Shown: positions 33,223-43,659, counted from the first letter of the stretch. The stretch: 64,000 nt of DNA from Brachypterus glaber (GCA_958510825.1 OY294044.1:97636426-97700425); one strand, 5' to 3'. Program-made: numbers and translations. Notes: generated by a model from the sequence alone, not told the origin.

Positions 33223-33629
33223 CTCCCCTTTACGAAATATTACTTTTCTATTTTGATAAGAGAATTGAAAGCGAAAGTCAAACATGTCAGGTGGTCGGTT
33301 ACTAGGAGGTTGCCAGCTATACAAGGCTTTTGTGCCCTGGACAAAAATGTAAAAAGAACGCCAATAACATATCTTCAGTTATTATAGAAATGCATTTTCT
33401 TAATAATTTTTTATTGTTCTTTATAAATTATGCCTTATTTACACAAATAAAACAAACTTCTGCAGGCAATATTGAGGCTTATTCAATTGAAATCATTTTG
33501 ATTTTATTAACAACCAAATATTCGAAAATTATCGGTGTTTGACAAATGTCATAAAATATGCATATTTTATCGTTTATCGTTTTTTACAAATATCTTCTTA
33601 GGGTTTTTAAATGTCAAGGGGAGAATGAA
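33217..33629. mobile_element. TIR element, 413 bp
   Basis: Perfect 14-bp terminal inverted repeats TTCATTCTCCCCTT (33217-33230) and AAGGGGAGAATGAA (33616-33629). The interior is A+T-rich and non-coding. It directly joins the end of B' in the preceding structure. Superfamily unclear. Confidence 0.75.
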
Positions 33630-33637
33630 AAGTTTAA

Positions 33638-33756
33638 TACATTACACGCTGCGAAATCCGTTTCAGGTGCTCGCAGTCATTAAATAGCCTAGGCTACGCC
33701 GCAGCCATTTAAAAACGCCTCGCACCTAAAAGTAAACTTTCGAATCTGGTAATGTA
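33638..33756. repeat. Palindromic MITE-like unit, 119 bp
   Basis: Ends TACATTAC and GTAATGTA; inner pairs CAGGTGCTCGC / GCCTCGCACCT and CATTAAATA / ATTTAAAAA around a central AGCCTAGGCT. Adjacent to the previous element. Confidence 0.7.
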
Positions 33757-34149
33757 AATAACTCCATTGCTGGGTACCCGCATGAATATCTTGTAAAAAA
33801 CTATTGCAAGTATATTTATCGCTATAAATTAAAAGTCGTTAGTTAAAATGCTGAAAATTAGATGCCTTTATTGATAAAATGAAAGAATATTCTTATTATA
33901 CACTACTCAAAAAAATTGTGGCATATTTTTTTAAATTTATTTATTTTGAACAACAGTAAAAATTGACTATTAAAATAGGGTTTTAAATAATTTTTGATAT
34001 TTTTAAAGAACTTTCAAAAAAGTATCACATATTTTTTGCAAGAAAAAGACTAATGAAACACAACGTTGTTAAATGACTTATAGACGTTGTTTTAACCCCT
34101 CCAGCTCCTATACCAGATTAATCTTTTTTATGAAATATGACTTTTGACT
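33757..34149. other. No gene seen
   Basis: ACACTACTCAAAAAAATTGTGGC at 33901 looks like the end of a Tc1/mariner-type element, but no matching end was found. Confidence 0.35.
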
Positions 34150-34700
34150 CAGGGCCTTACCTAGGGGGGGGGGGCAAGGGGGCTAAGCCCCCCTGGCCTT
34201 GGTTTGAGCCGCCCTGGCGTTTTCGCTGAGCCCACCCTGGCAAGTCACCTATCTTTGGGCGCCAATTTTTTTTTGCAAGGGCGCCAAAGTTACGTAGAAA
34301 CCGCCAGGGACAAAGCTTTTTGTCTTAAAGGTAATTTTTGGGGCGCCATTTTGTTTTGCAGGAGTGCCAAGTTTGGTAGAAACCGTCAGGGACAAAGCTT
34401 TTTTTTTCTTGAAGGTAATTTTTGGGGAGCCAATTTTTTTTCGAAGGGGCGCCAAGTTAGTTAGGCAAAAACAACCTTCAAGGAAGCTTTTTTCATGAGG
34501 GTATTTTTTTTGGGCGCCAATTTTTGTTTTGTTTGAAACCGTCACCACAAAGCTTTCTTTCTTGAAGGTAATTTTTCGGGCACCAATTTTTTTTGTAGGG
34601 GCGTCAAGTTTGATTGAAACCGTCTATGACAAAGCTTTTTTTTGAGTTTGCCACCCTGGGGGCTGAGCCCTCCCTAGATTTTTTTCAGGTTACGGCCCTG
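34150..34700. mobile_element. hAT-type MITE with perfect 8-bp TSD
   Basis: The flanks TTTTGACT at 34142-34149 and 34701-34708 are identical. The ends CAGGGCCTTACCT and AGGTTACGGCCCTG are inverted repeats; CAGGG starts and 8-bp duplications are typical of hAT. A second inverted pair inside the ends is GGGGGCTAAGCCC / GGGCTGAGCCC. The middle is a tandem array of about 85 bp: GGGCGCCAATTTTT, a GTAGAAACCGTCAGGGACAAAGCTTTTT block and TTGAAGGTAATTTTT, at about 34255, 34335, 34420, 34510 and 34574. No transposase. The apparent frames on both strands are only this array. Confidence 0.9.
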
Positions 34701-34759
34701 TTTTGACTTGAAAAAGATACACCTAAAATTTTGCACCACTAATTTAAGAAACATCATAT

Positions 34760-35090
34760 CCACGTAGCACAGATAAAAATCACACAATCACACAATAAGT
34801 TAGGTAAGATTTCACATAACTTATTGCTGTGTTTTTAAAATTTACATAATATATAATGTATCTTCACATAACTTCATATAATTTTTAAGTTTTACATAAT
34901 ATATTATGTATTTTCACGTAACATATAATGTAATTTTTGGCCCGCTTTATTCACAGAACATAACATAGGTAAGAATATTACCAACGTTATGTGATTTTTA
35001 CACAATAGTCCTCTAAAATTTTATTTTACACAAATTTTTACAGAATAGTAAGTAAGTAAACGATATAACTGGGTTTTACAAGTTAAATGC
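34760..35090. repeat. Degenerate short tandem repeats (TTCACATAACTTA type)
   Basis: Motifs such as CACATAACTT, TTTACATAATATATAATGTA and ACATAATATATTATGTA recur at roughly 55-60 bp steps between 34800 and 34935. Possibly part of a MITE with CACA-rich ends. Confidence 0.5.
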
Positions 35091-35344
35091 CTATTTTACT
35101 ATATTGACGAGGACAACATTTTTAACTACATAAATTTAAGAACTTTTTCTTCTCAAAAAACTAATCATTACCTCACATCATACATACTGGGGACTTGCAA
35201 AGCTTAATAAACAGCAAATACCCTAATATATATACTAGTTTTACTATAAATAACCGTGTTTCTAATTACTTAGAAATAAGAATGTCAATCTACTTGACTC
35301 GTATTATTGTGCAAACCGGATGTGTAGTCGTAAAAACTTAAGTA

Positions 35345-35593
35345 TTGCGTACAACGTACACAACAGACTTTTCGGAAACATGTACGATGTGTAACATGGT
35401 TAAAATTGATTCATTTGCTCATATTTTATTTGAATGCCCCCTGTACGCTCCAATCAGGCTCTTCCATCTGCCTAGTTTGCTGAATATGGACTGCTTTATT
35501 GACTGCTTAAATTCTTCCGACTACAAACATCTTAAATCTATTTGTATCTTTTTTATTGAGATGTGCAAACTTAGATCCTTTATAACCAATTAG
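35345..35593 (+). pseudogene. LINE ORF2 C-terminal zinc-binding domain
   Basis: 82 codons. SETCTMCNMVKIDSFAHIL then FECPLYAPIR gives the C-x2-C...H-x4-C pattern found at the C-terminus of many LINE ORF2 proteins, followed by the usual 40-50 residue end and a stop at 35591-35593. The following 200 bp (TTTATTTATATTTT..., AATAAATTTATTTATTTT to about 35790) would be the 3' UTR and tail. Nothing upstream reads as RT, so the copy is 5'-truncated. The first codon is not ATG and is not a true start. It differs from both the LOA copy and the CR1-like copies here, so it represents a further LINE lineage. Confidence 0.6.
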
Positions 35594-35799
35594 TAATGCT
35601 CAACTTTATTGTTTAATTTATTTATATTTTTTCTATATATTATTCCTTGTATTATTTTATTTTGAACTTATTTTTAAGCATTTAAGTTTTTTTTCTGTAT
35701 TTATTTTTATAGTCAAGGTCAAACCTTCCAATACGAACATTGTTTCTTCAAATGCAATAAATTTATTTATTTTTTATTTTTATTTAGTAAGCCCATAAG

Positions 35800-36099
35800 A
35801 GGCCTGTATTTTTTTTCTTTTGGGCTGGTAACAGACAAAAGCCAAATCAATTTCGCTTTAAAGTTTAATTTTCTACAAAATTTTGTGTTTAGGTTATTTT
35901 TTACCGAGTGAAAATTGTGTCTTGGTTATTTGCAGTGAAAAAGAAAAGAGATGGCTACAAAATATATCAAAATATAATTTGTTCTTAGAATTTTAAACAT
36001 GGTGTAAACTGTATTGCCAACCCAAAACAAAAATCCCTAAATCATTCATCAATTTAATTGTTAGTTTTTTTTAAGTTTTAGAGGAAAATAGAAAAAAAT
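35800..36099. other. No gene seen
   Basis: A+T-rich spacer between the LINE 3' end and the palindromic repeat. Confidence 0.4.
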
Positions 36100-36215
36100 A
36101 TAAGTATAAAGCACTCGTTTCATAACACTCGTCGCAAGCGGCTCGTTTTCTAAACTTGTACTCGTGCTCTAAAAACGTATGTTATGAAAATAGTACTTTA
36201 ATATACTATAATGTA
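36100..36215 (-). repeat. Small palindromic repeat, copy 2
   Basis: AAAGCACTCGTTTCATAACAC...AAGCGGCTCGTTTTCTAAA...GTACTCGTGCTCTAAAAACGTATGTTATGAAA is the reverse complement of the unit at 22235-22345. Confidence 0.75.
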
Positions 36216-36580
36216 CCTATTTTTTAGTTAGTGTGACCAACAAATTAACTGACAAAATTGTTACATTCACTATTTTTTGGCAACTAAAAAATAGTTGCCA
36301 CCAATAGGTTAATTTAACTCTTACTTCTCTTACTATATACGAAGTTTTTTTTTTTTAGTTTTTTTTTGGCATAAGAATTATCGTCAGCTTCGGCTTAGGA
36401 GATTAGGACGTGTTCCTAAGAGCACGCGATAGACGATTATGACAAGTTTTAACAAAACTCATAATAATATTAATTAGTTTTTGGGGATTAAAACAGAAAT
36501 AAACATTTAAACTTTTGTGATACAAATTTAGAGAAATTACTTCAAATGCGTAAGGATTTTAGGCTGGAATTACTATAATT

Positions 36581-38030
36581 TAGCTTTACTGTTGTAAAAT
36601 TTTGATGATAAGGTCTACAAATTATCCTTATTAAACTAACATTTCCAAGGGAAGCAAAAAATATAGTCACTGGATTGATTAAGGTAATTTGTTAGTCACT
36701 GGAAAGCAGTAATGTTAATAATTCTGCTTTAAAATGAAAGTGGGGTGGTAACCATGGTTAAAATAAAATCCAAACCTATTGTTTTTTAATTTATTAACGA
36801 TAATTTTTAAACGTTTTGTCCTAGATACTTTATATTTGGTAGAATTCTATGTTTAAGTACATTAATTTTTGTACTAAATTTGAAGTCTTTAGGTCAAAGC
36901 GTTCAAAAGTTATTGCGATAATCACAAAAAAATAGGGGTTTTACCCCGTTTGGACCAACTTACCCCAGTTTGATTATTACAAAAAATAAATTGGATCTTC
37001 TCCTGTACGTAAAATACAAAATAAAAAAAAATCGCTTGTCGATAGCTAATCCAGAAATGTAGGTTACGTGCTTACATACATACTGACATACGGACAGACG
37101 GAATTTTTTTTTGCAGATTTGCGGGATACTTTTGCACTAGTTTGGGTATTTCACATTATTAGACACCCTGTATATAAGATTATCATACCTAAGAAATCCA
37201 CACCCCTATAAAGCATAACTTGCAGCATTTTTTTTTCTCCAGTGCTAGTTGTTTCCGAGATACAGTCAATTAATTCATGAAATGCAAGGAAAGCACTTAA
37301 ACAGTTAGCTTTACTGTTGTAAAATTTTGATGATAAGGTCTACAAATTATCCTTATTAAACTAACATTTCCAAGGGAAGCAAAAAATATAGTCACTGGAT
37401 TGATTAAGGTAATTTGTTAGTCACTGGAAAGCAGTAATGTTAATAATTCTGCTTTAAAATGAAAGTGGGGTGGTAACCATGGTTAAAATAAAATCCAAAC
37501 CTATTGTTTTTTAATTTATTAACGATAATTTTTAAACGTTTTGTCCTAGATACTTTATATTTGGTAGAATTCTATGTTTAAGTACATTAATTTTTGTACT
37601 AAATTTGAAGTCTTTAGGTCAAAGCGTTCAAAAGTTATTGCGATAATCACAAAAAAATAGGGGTTTTACCCCGTTTGGACCAACTTACCCCACTTTGATT
37701 ATTACAAAAAATAAATTGGATCTTCTCCTGTACGTAAAATACAAAATAAAAAAAAATCGCTTGTCGATAGCTAATCCAGAAATGTAGGTTACGTGCTTAC
37801 ATACATACTGACATACGGACAGACGGAATTTTTTTTTGCAGATTTGCGGGATACTTTTGCACTAGTTTGGGTATTTCACATTATTAGACACCCTGTATAT
37901 AAGATTATCATACCTAAGAAATCCACACCCCTATAAAGCATAACTTGCAGCATTTTTTTTTCTCCAGTGCTAGTTGTTTCCGAGATACAGTCAATTAATT
38001 CATGAAATGCAAGGAAAGAACTTAAACAGT
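36581..38030 (+). repeat. 725-bp near-identical tandem duplication
   Basis: Copy 1 is 36581-37305 and copy 2 is 37306-38030, with a period of exactly 725. I see only two differences: CCCCAGTTTG vs CCCCACTTTG and AAAGCACTT vs AAAGAACTT. The unit holds the block AAATTTGAAGTCTTTAGGTC..CAAAGCGTTC, an ACATACGGACAGACGG tract and CACCCTGTA. No coding. The near-identity means a very recent duplication or an assembly duplication. Confidence 0.95.
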
Positions 38031-39440
38031 TGTTGCACCAAAACTAGTCCTAGGATAAGGTTGCGACTCTGCCAGTTTTGTTCAGGAACTAAGTCCTACA
38101 ACATACCAAATTTTCAGCGAAATCCGCGGAAAGACATTTTCCTAACTAAATGTGCGGGTCCTTTGAATATGTTATTAAGCATATAAATTTACGTACCTCA
38201 GCGAAGTTTTAAGCTTTTTAAGAAAACCGTTTGATTACAGGGCTTTAAAGAAATTGCAACTTTATGACAGAAATAATAATAAATATCCTATAGATTTTGA
38301 CTAATAATATCTTATCATGATGAATTTAAATCTGAGTTTAAAATGTGTTCCTTACGTCAGATTTTCGAGACCTCAAAAATGTAAAAAATTGCACTTTTTC
38401 GTAGGTTTGATACTGTTTTTCTCAAAAATCAAACAGGAAATATTAATTCTATCCTAAATTTGGATTCAGTAGGAAAATATACATCACTGCACGATTGAAA
38501 ATGACTGTTGTTAAGATCTTATTTCAAAAAAACTGTGTATGAGGGTGAAAATTAGTGTCATTATTTAATGTTAAGGATAAAATTTTCGGTAAGAACTGGA
38601 TGCAAATGTTTTATATCTAAAACTATTTACAAGCACATTCCTATTATAGGATATAATATAATACAATGCATGTAAATTTGTGTGCTTAAATAAAACTTAA
38701 GAAGAAAATAAAACTCAAATAGTTTTACAAGTTATATAATATACACTATAAATAAAGTAATGGTAAAATATTTTTCTTGTATTGGCAAAGTTGTGTTAAT
38801 TTTCAGTATGCAAATTTAACAAGAATTTTTGTTAAATAAATATTTAACACATTTATAAATGCATAAATGCAGAAATCTATGTGAGTAAACTGTTTGCTTT
38901 ACACAATAATTTTGCAATTATTAAATATAGTTTTGTAATAATATTAATATAATAATATACAGGGTTGTTCAGAGAATTATGGTGTAGCATAACTAAAAAA
39001 ATAGCTGGATCTGAACGTAATGTATGACTTGGCAAATGAAAAATATATTTTTGGGTACCTTATTTGCACATGTTTTGGGGGCTTCTAGCACCCGAGATAC
39101 CGGATCCAGAATCTAGCAATTTATATATGTAAAATACAGTCGGAAAAAGAAACATAATGAAAATGGTTACGGGCCCTCCAACTACTACTATACTATATTA
39201 TAGTATGATATAATTTGAAAGTTGGCAAATCGTCGTTCCCTAATTCCATTGCGTCAAGACCAAAAGTAAAGTAACTCGTAATGGTATCATCAGTTAAATT
39301 GCAAACATTTGTCTACTAGGGGATAAAGAAACCAAGGTGGCGTAAAGGTTATATTTTTTACATTTTTTACTTTTATATTTTTAAATGTAGATATAATAAA
39401 CATTTACTGCAATTTAAAGAAATTTACTAAGATTGCCTTA
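38031..39440. other. No gene seen
   Basis: One element end is visible (TACAGGGTTGTTC at 38958). 39040-39110 contains TTTTGGGTACC...CTAGCACCCGAGATACCGG, weakly mirrored at 40560-40600, so the foldback that follows may extend out to 38958. Confidence 0.4.
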
Positions 39441-39451
39441 AACTGCATACG

Positions 39452-40718
39452 TCGTAAATGCTTTAATATGGAAAAACTTTGTTTTTGCGAGCAATTAGCT
39501 AATGTAAGAGGAACTCTCATTCCAAATTTGAAGTAATAACACAGGCCCACAAAAAAAAATTTTTCGTGAGTCTTGGATTCCAATATGATATTCCTATGTA
39601 TTTTTTCCCGCTGAAACCGAATCCGTAATCCGTTTAACATAACCTCAAAAAACACTCGAAAAACTACTGAAACCTATAAAATCATCTACTCCATACCACT
39701 TTCACCCCCTTTCTTCAAATTCGTAATTTTCTAACCCCATAACCCGCTAACCTCGGAATACCATTACTCCATAACCTCAAAACCCCGTAACTTCATAAAG
39801 TAGAAAAATCTGGTTTGGGAAACCAGAACAATTACGTGAAATTTTCTTGTAGAACATAGTTATGAATAAGTAACTGTATAACCCTAAAATCCCATCACAC
39901 CTCCTAACCCCTTCACTCCGTAACCCCATATATTATAACCTCTTAATCCCATTATCCTATTCTGTGGAGAAGTCCGGTTCTCGAAATTATCACAAGAGTT
40001 TTGTGAGTGAAGTCATGAATCAAGGTCTACTTCATTATTTTTTTAACCGAACTTCTCCACAGAATAGGATAACGGGATTAAGGGGATATAGTATATGGGA
40101 TTACGAAGTGAAGGGATTTTGAGGTTATGGCGTTAGGGGATTTTGGGGTTATAGAGTTAACCTATTACTATGTTCCACAAAAAAAAACTGAAGAATTTGT
40201 TCTGTTTTCCCAAACTAGATTTTCCTATGATACTTAATGAGGTTACGGGGTTTTGAGGTTATGCGGCTATGGTATTATGGGGTTCTGGGGTTATAGAATT
40301 AGTAATTTGGGGACAGGAGGGTGACAGTGGTATGACATAGATAATTTTAGCGGTTTCAGTAGTTTTTCGGGTGTTTTTTCAGGTTATGTCAAAATCCTGA
40401 AGTGTAGGGGTTAAACGGATTGCGGATTCAGTTTTAGCGGGAAAAAATACATAGGAATATCATATTGGAATCCAAGACTCAGAAAAATATTTTTTTTGTG
40501 GGCCTGTGTAATCTTTATTTATTGAAAAGTTATAGCAAATTAACCTGTATCTCCAGTAACTAGTAGTTTCGGGTACTAGGGGTCCACGTTTATTTGCTGT
40601 AACTTTTTTAAAAAGAAACAAAGAGAATCTCTTAAAATTTGGAATAGGAGTATCTTATTATATTAGCTAATTGTTCGCAAAAACAAGTTTTTCTATATTA
40701 AATAATTTACGAGTTATG
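39452..40718. mobile_element. Long foldback element with CCCCATAACC-type motifs
   Basis: The arms 39452-39979 and 40045-40718 are complementary over more than 500 bp: TTTTTGCGAGCAATTAGCTAATG, ACACAGGCCCACAAAAAAAA, GGATTCCAATATGATATTCC, TTTTTTCCCGCTGAAACCGAATCCG and ATTATCCTATTCTGTGGAGA with their partners. The loop is about 65 nt. The right arm has a 120-nt piece (40516-40637) with no strict partner. Between the blocks the left arm is rich in (TA)ACCCC(G/A)TAACC and the right arm in GGGGTTATGG. These are internal repeats, not telomeric DNA. Confidence 0.85.
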
Positions 40719-41070
40719 TAGTGTTTGGCACTCTTAGCAACTTTCCTTAAAAAAATCTGTTTTCCGAAATTTTGATGTGTAGTGCACAGAGAAAAAATTC
40801 TAATATAAAGTGTTTGTGATACATGTATTATATACTTTGTGTACACACAGAGAAATTATTACTAAAACCAAGTACGTAATAATTGTATCAAGTACTTGCT
40901 TGATGGAAGAATAACCCTTAACCAGAGATGGGCGTCAAAATAACTCCACGATCCTAATTAATCGCAAGATAAAATTTCTCACTTCTCACTCATATATACA
41001 CTCAGCAGCCTAATATCTTCAAATTCAATATTACACTTGAGAGCAAAAAAATCGATTCACATAAAAAATT
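40719..41070. other. No gene seen
   Basis: A GTGCACAGAGAAAAAATT/ACACACAGAGAAATTATT pair (40793, 40851) resembles the ends of the element at 50111-50744. Confidence 0.35.
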
Positions 41071-41947
41071 GCCATTTTTTAAATTCAAATATTTCGAAAA
41101 CTAATAAATGGATTTGACTGATTCTTTTTTTGTTTTAAAGCTTGTTTAATTCTCTACTTTTGTTTTTATTTTGAATGATTAAAACCAAATGATTAAAAAA
41201 AAGTGTTTTTGTATTAACAGCAATAAAAAATGTACAACTATATTTTTTGCCCCATCTTCTAGGACTTGCATGGTACGCCACTGCAACTGTTTTTTAAATC
41301 GTTAGTCTCTCTTATTGCCGCAGTTTTAATGAATATTTTCTTTTTTATTTATTTTTTATATTTTTACTTATGGTTTGGGAGATATCAGGATTTTCCTGAA
41401 AGTTGTAATTTTTTCAGTCGACTCAAAAAGTGCTAAATCAGTACAGTTGTCGTTTTTTATTTGAAGCCCAAGTCTTTTACTTATTCTTCCAGAATTTATT
41501 CATCCTGGGGCAACTTTCTATGGCCGTCTGACGGTAGCCCAACGGTAATTTCGCAGAACCGCCACCAGATGGAGTGACCTTTTTTTTTTACTCAAGTTTA
41601 TCAAACCCATTTTATGTTTTTGATAAACTTAGCTCGGTTAAGCTTTAAATGTAAAGCACATCATCAATCAAATTCATGAAGTACTTTTTGAGTTAACTGA
41701 AAAATTCACAATTTTCAGCAAAAAACCTGATATCTCTTAAACCAGAAGTAAAAATATAAAAAATAAAATATTCATTAAACTGCGGCAATAAGAGAGACTT
41801 AAACAATTTGTCAAACAGTTGCAGTGGCGTACCATGCAAGTCCTAGAAGATGGGGCAAAAAACATAGTTGTACAGTTTAGGTTGCTGTTAATACAAAAAT
41901 ACTTATTATTCCATCAATCTATTTTCTAATCATCCTACAGAGTGATA

Positions 41948-41992
41948 TTGGTAGACTGACAGTTTCGGGCTGCTGGCCCTCTTCAGTACCAA
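41948..41992 (-). ncRNA. Type I hammerhead ribozyme (left, minus strand)
   Basis: 5' to 3' on the minus strand: stem I TTGGTA (41992-41987), core CTGAAGA (41986-41980), stem II GGGC-CAGCA-GCCC (41979-41967), core GAA (41966-41964), stem III ACT-GTC-AGT (41963-41955), cleavage C (41954), stem I return TACCAA (41953-41948). Every conserved position of the CUGANGA/GAAA/UH scheme is present. Cleavage is expected after 41954. The 3-bp stem III with a 3-nt loop is the minimal form seen in Penelope-like elements, which often act as dimers. No experiment supports activity here. Confidence 0.85.
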
Positions 41993-42290
41993 GAGTCAAC
42001 TCTGCACGCTGATTAAGAAAACGTTTTTAGACTTTACTCGCAAAAGGTATATAGCCATTAGATTGATGTAGACTTGTGCGCCATCTATTTCTAGATGTAG
42101 ACAACTACTCATACCTCTCCTAATGTGGAGACTTTGAATGGTAGCAAGTTGAAGATTTGTGTGTCTCAAGCACATAGTACCACTAACGGGTGGTTAGACG
42201 TAAAATTAGTAAGGACAGAAATTTTTAATTTTAAACAAAATTATAAAAATATTAATTTATTATTCCATCAATCTATTTTCTAATCATCTC

Positions 42291-42335
42291 TTGGTACTGA
42301 AGAGGGCCAGCAGCCCGAAACTGTCAGTCTACCAA
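42291..42335 (+). ncRNA. Type I hammerhead ribozyme (right, plus strand)
   Basis: Stem I TTGGTA (42291-42296), core CTGAAGA (42297-42303), stem II GGGC (42304-42307) loop CAGCA with GCCC (42313-42316), core GAA (42317-42319), stem III ACT-GTC-AGT (42320-42328), cleavage C (42329), stem I return TACCAA (42330-42335). Identical to the left copy over the whole motif. It would self-cleave element RNA after 42329 and so define unit-length RNA ends. Confidence 0.85.
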
Positions 42336-42640
42336 TATCACTCTGTACGATGATTAGAAAATAGATTGATGGAATAATAAATTAATATTTTTATAATTTT
42401 GTTTAAAATTAAAAATTTCTGTCCTTACAAAAATACTTATTTTAATCATTCAAAATAAAAGCAAAAGTAGGGAATGTTTAAGCTTTAAAACAAAAAAAGA
42501 ATCAGTCAAATCCATTAAGCAGTTTTCGAAATATTTGAATTTAAAAAACGGCATATGATGAGAAAGTTACAAGTGTTGAGGTGTGTGTGCGTGTGAGTCA
42601 GACATGTATGCGACTCATATAATTCGTCCAGTATGCTTAA

Positions 42641-43243
42641 CCCATTACCAGTGTCCTATTTTTAGGACGGCATAATTGCCTTCTGCTATCTTACGGGAAA
42701 TAATTCTTGGTTCTACCGCTAGGTACAACCATTTTGGTCATCTTTATTATGAGTTTGTTTCTAAACCATTGCAAGTGAGCCCTAGATGTAAAATAAAAAT
42801 TGCCGTGTTTAGACACCAATAACTTGTTGTTTGTTTTTTTATAGTTTAAAATATAAGTTAAGCTGCTTTTTGTTATAATTTTATTCTTTATTGTACACAG
42901 AAATATTATAAATCATTTAAGCTTATAAATATTTTTTTTTGTATAAAATTTATTGAATCAAATCAGTGTTCTCAAAAGACTCTGGGCGTTCGGACGAAAT
43001 ATTTCGAACCTTTAGCATACTATATAATATACTAAATTATTATTTATGTCTGTCTGTTTGTCTGTATTGCTTATATTATATGTAGAACGCTCAGGGTCCT
43101 CAAACAAGGACGGTCTTTAATTTTCTTCGCAAGGTCCAAAATCCAAAATTTTTGATAATTTTGTTCCTATTTAGGCCTAAATATATCAAATATAAATAAA
43201 AATAACAAAAATGTCAGAAAAAAATAATTTGGGCATTAATGGG
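42641..43243. mobile_element. piggyBac-type MITE, 603 bp
   Basis: Ends CCCATTA...TAATGGG directly bordered by TTAA on both sides (42637-42640 and 43244-43247). TTAA targets plus CCC/GGG ends are diagnostic of piggyBac-type insertion. Near the left end is a small hairpin TCCTATTTTTAGGA. No transposase. Confidence 0.8.
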
Positions 43244-43393
43244 TTAAAATACTCGAGTATTCGTAAGAAGTGTGTCTGATTGCAATATAAGCATTTCGTT
43301 ATTTTGTTTCTATAGTTTTATTTTTATGTAATTTGTTGAGTTGTGGGATATGGGCCAAAATTAAAACAAACGCCAAAAACTTTTATACCTTAA

Positions 43394-43493
43394 CACGTTC
43401 ACTGCTGCTCACGGAAATTTCAGTGGCGCTCGTCATTGGTCGAGTGCCACCGACGGATTTGCCGTCAATTGTCTGTGGCTATATCGCAGGGGT
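43394..43493. mobile_element. Partial TTAA MITE end
   Basis: TTAA (43390-43393) followed by CACGTTCACTGCTGCTCACGG, the same end as the complete copy at 43498. The distal end is not found before the next copy starts. A further solo end is at 13722-13738. Confidence 0.6.
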
Positions 43494-43497
43494 TTAA

Positions 43498-43651
43498 CAC
43501 GTTCGCTGCCGATGTATTATATGCTGATACATCGACGTTATGTGCGCTGTCGGTGTGTCAACTTGTGTACATCGACTCACAAATATATTTAAGCTCAGTA
43601 TTCCGTCGGCACTGCAGAGAGGTACGCGTGTGAGTAACAGCAGCGAACGTG
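43498..43651. mobile_element. TTAA-flanked MITE, 154 bp
   Basis: Perfect 12-bp TIRs CACGTTCGCTGC (43498-43509) and GCAGCGAACGTG (43640-43651), with TTAA at 43494-43497 and 43652-43655. Inner pairs such as CCGATG/CATCG occur. Unusually G+C-balanced for this window. Probably piggyBac-mobilised. Confidence 0.85.
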
Positions 43652-43659
43652 TTAACCGA

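Larger units (their letters stand above)
41906..42425. mobile_element. Penelope-like/retrozyme-type element with two hammerheads
   Basis: 520-bp insertion flanked by a perfect 14-bp direct repeat TACAAAAATACTTA (41892-41905 and 42426-42439). It interrupts the right arm of a larger palindrome, which confirms insertion. The left half is the family unit on the minus strand, the right half the unit on the plus strand. Each carries a hammerhead ribozyme next to GATTAGAAAATAGATTGATGG. The right unit is bounded by an inverted pair, AAGGACAGAAATTTTTAATT / AATTAAAAATTTCTGTCCTT. The middle (42001-42210) has no partner. Penelope-like elements and animal retrozymes are known to carry type I hammerheads and to make TSDs of about 10-15 bp. 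No reverse transcriptase is present, so it is non-autonomous. Confidence 0.85.
41071..42552. mobile_element. Large foldback element, right arm split by a retroelement
   Basis: The left arm 41071-41450 pairs with 41665-41905 and then, after the 520-bp insertion, with 42440-42552. Pairs include CCATCTTCTAGGACTTGCATGGTACGCCACTGCAACTG, GTCTCTCTTATTGCCGCAGT, AATCAGTCAAATCCATT and TTCGAAATATTTGAATTTAAAAAACGGC with their complements. The unpaired centre is 41451-41664 and contains CCACCAGATGGAGTGACC. No coding. Confidence 0.85.

Noticed and set aside
33901..33925. Tc1/mariner end ACTACTCAAAAAAAT
   Set aside because: No matching opposite end and no transposase; too little to call an element.
34204..34548. 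Open frames over the hAT MITE array
   Set aside because: Same reason: repeat units without stops, present on both strands.
39700..40330. Interstitial telomere repeats
   Set aside because: CCCCATAACC-type motifs are irregular and lie symmetrically in foldback arms; not TTAGG or TTAGGG arrays.
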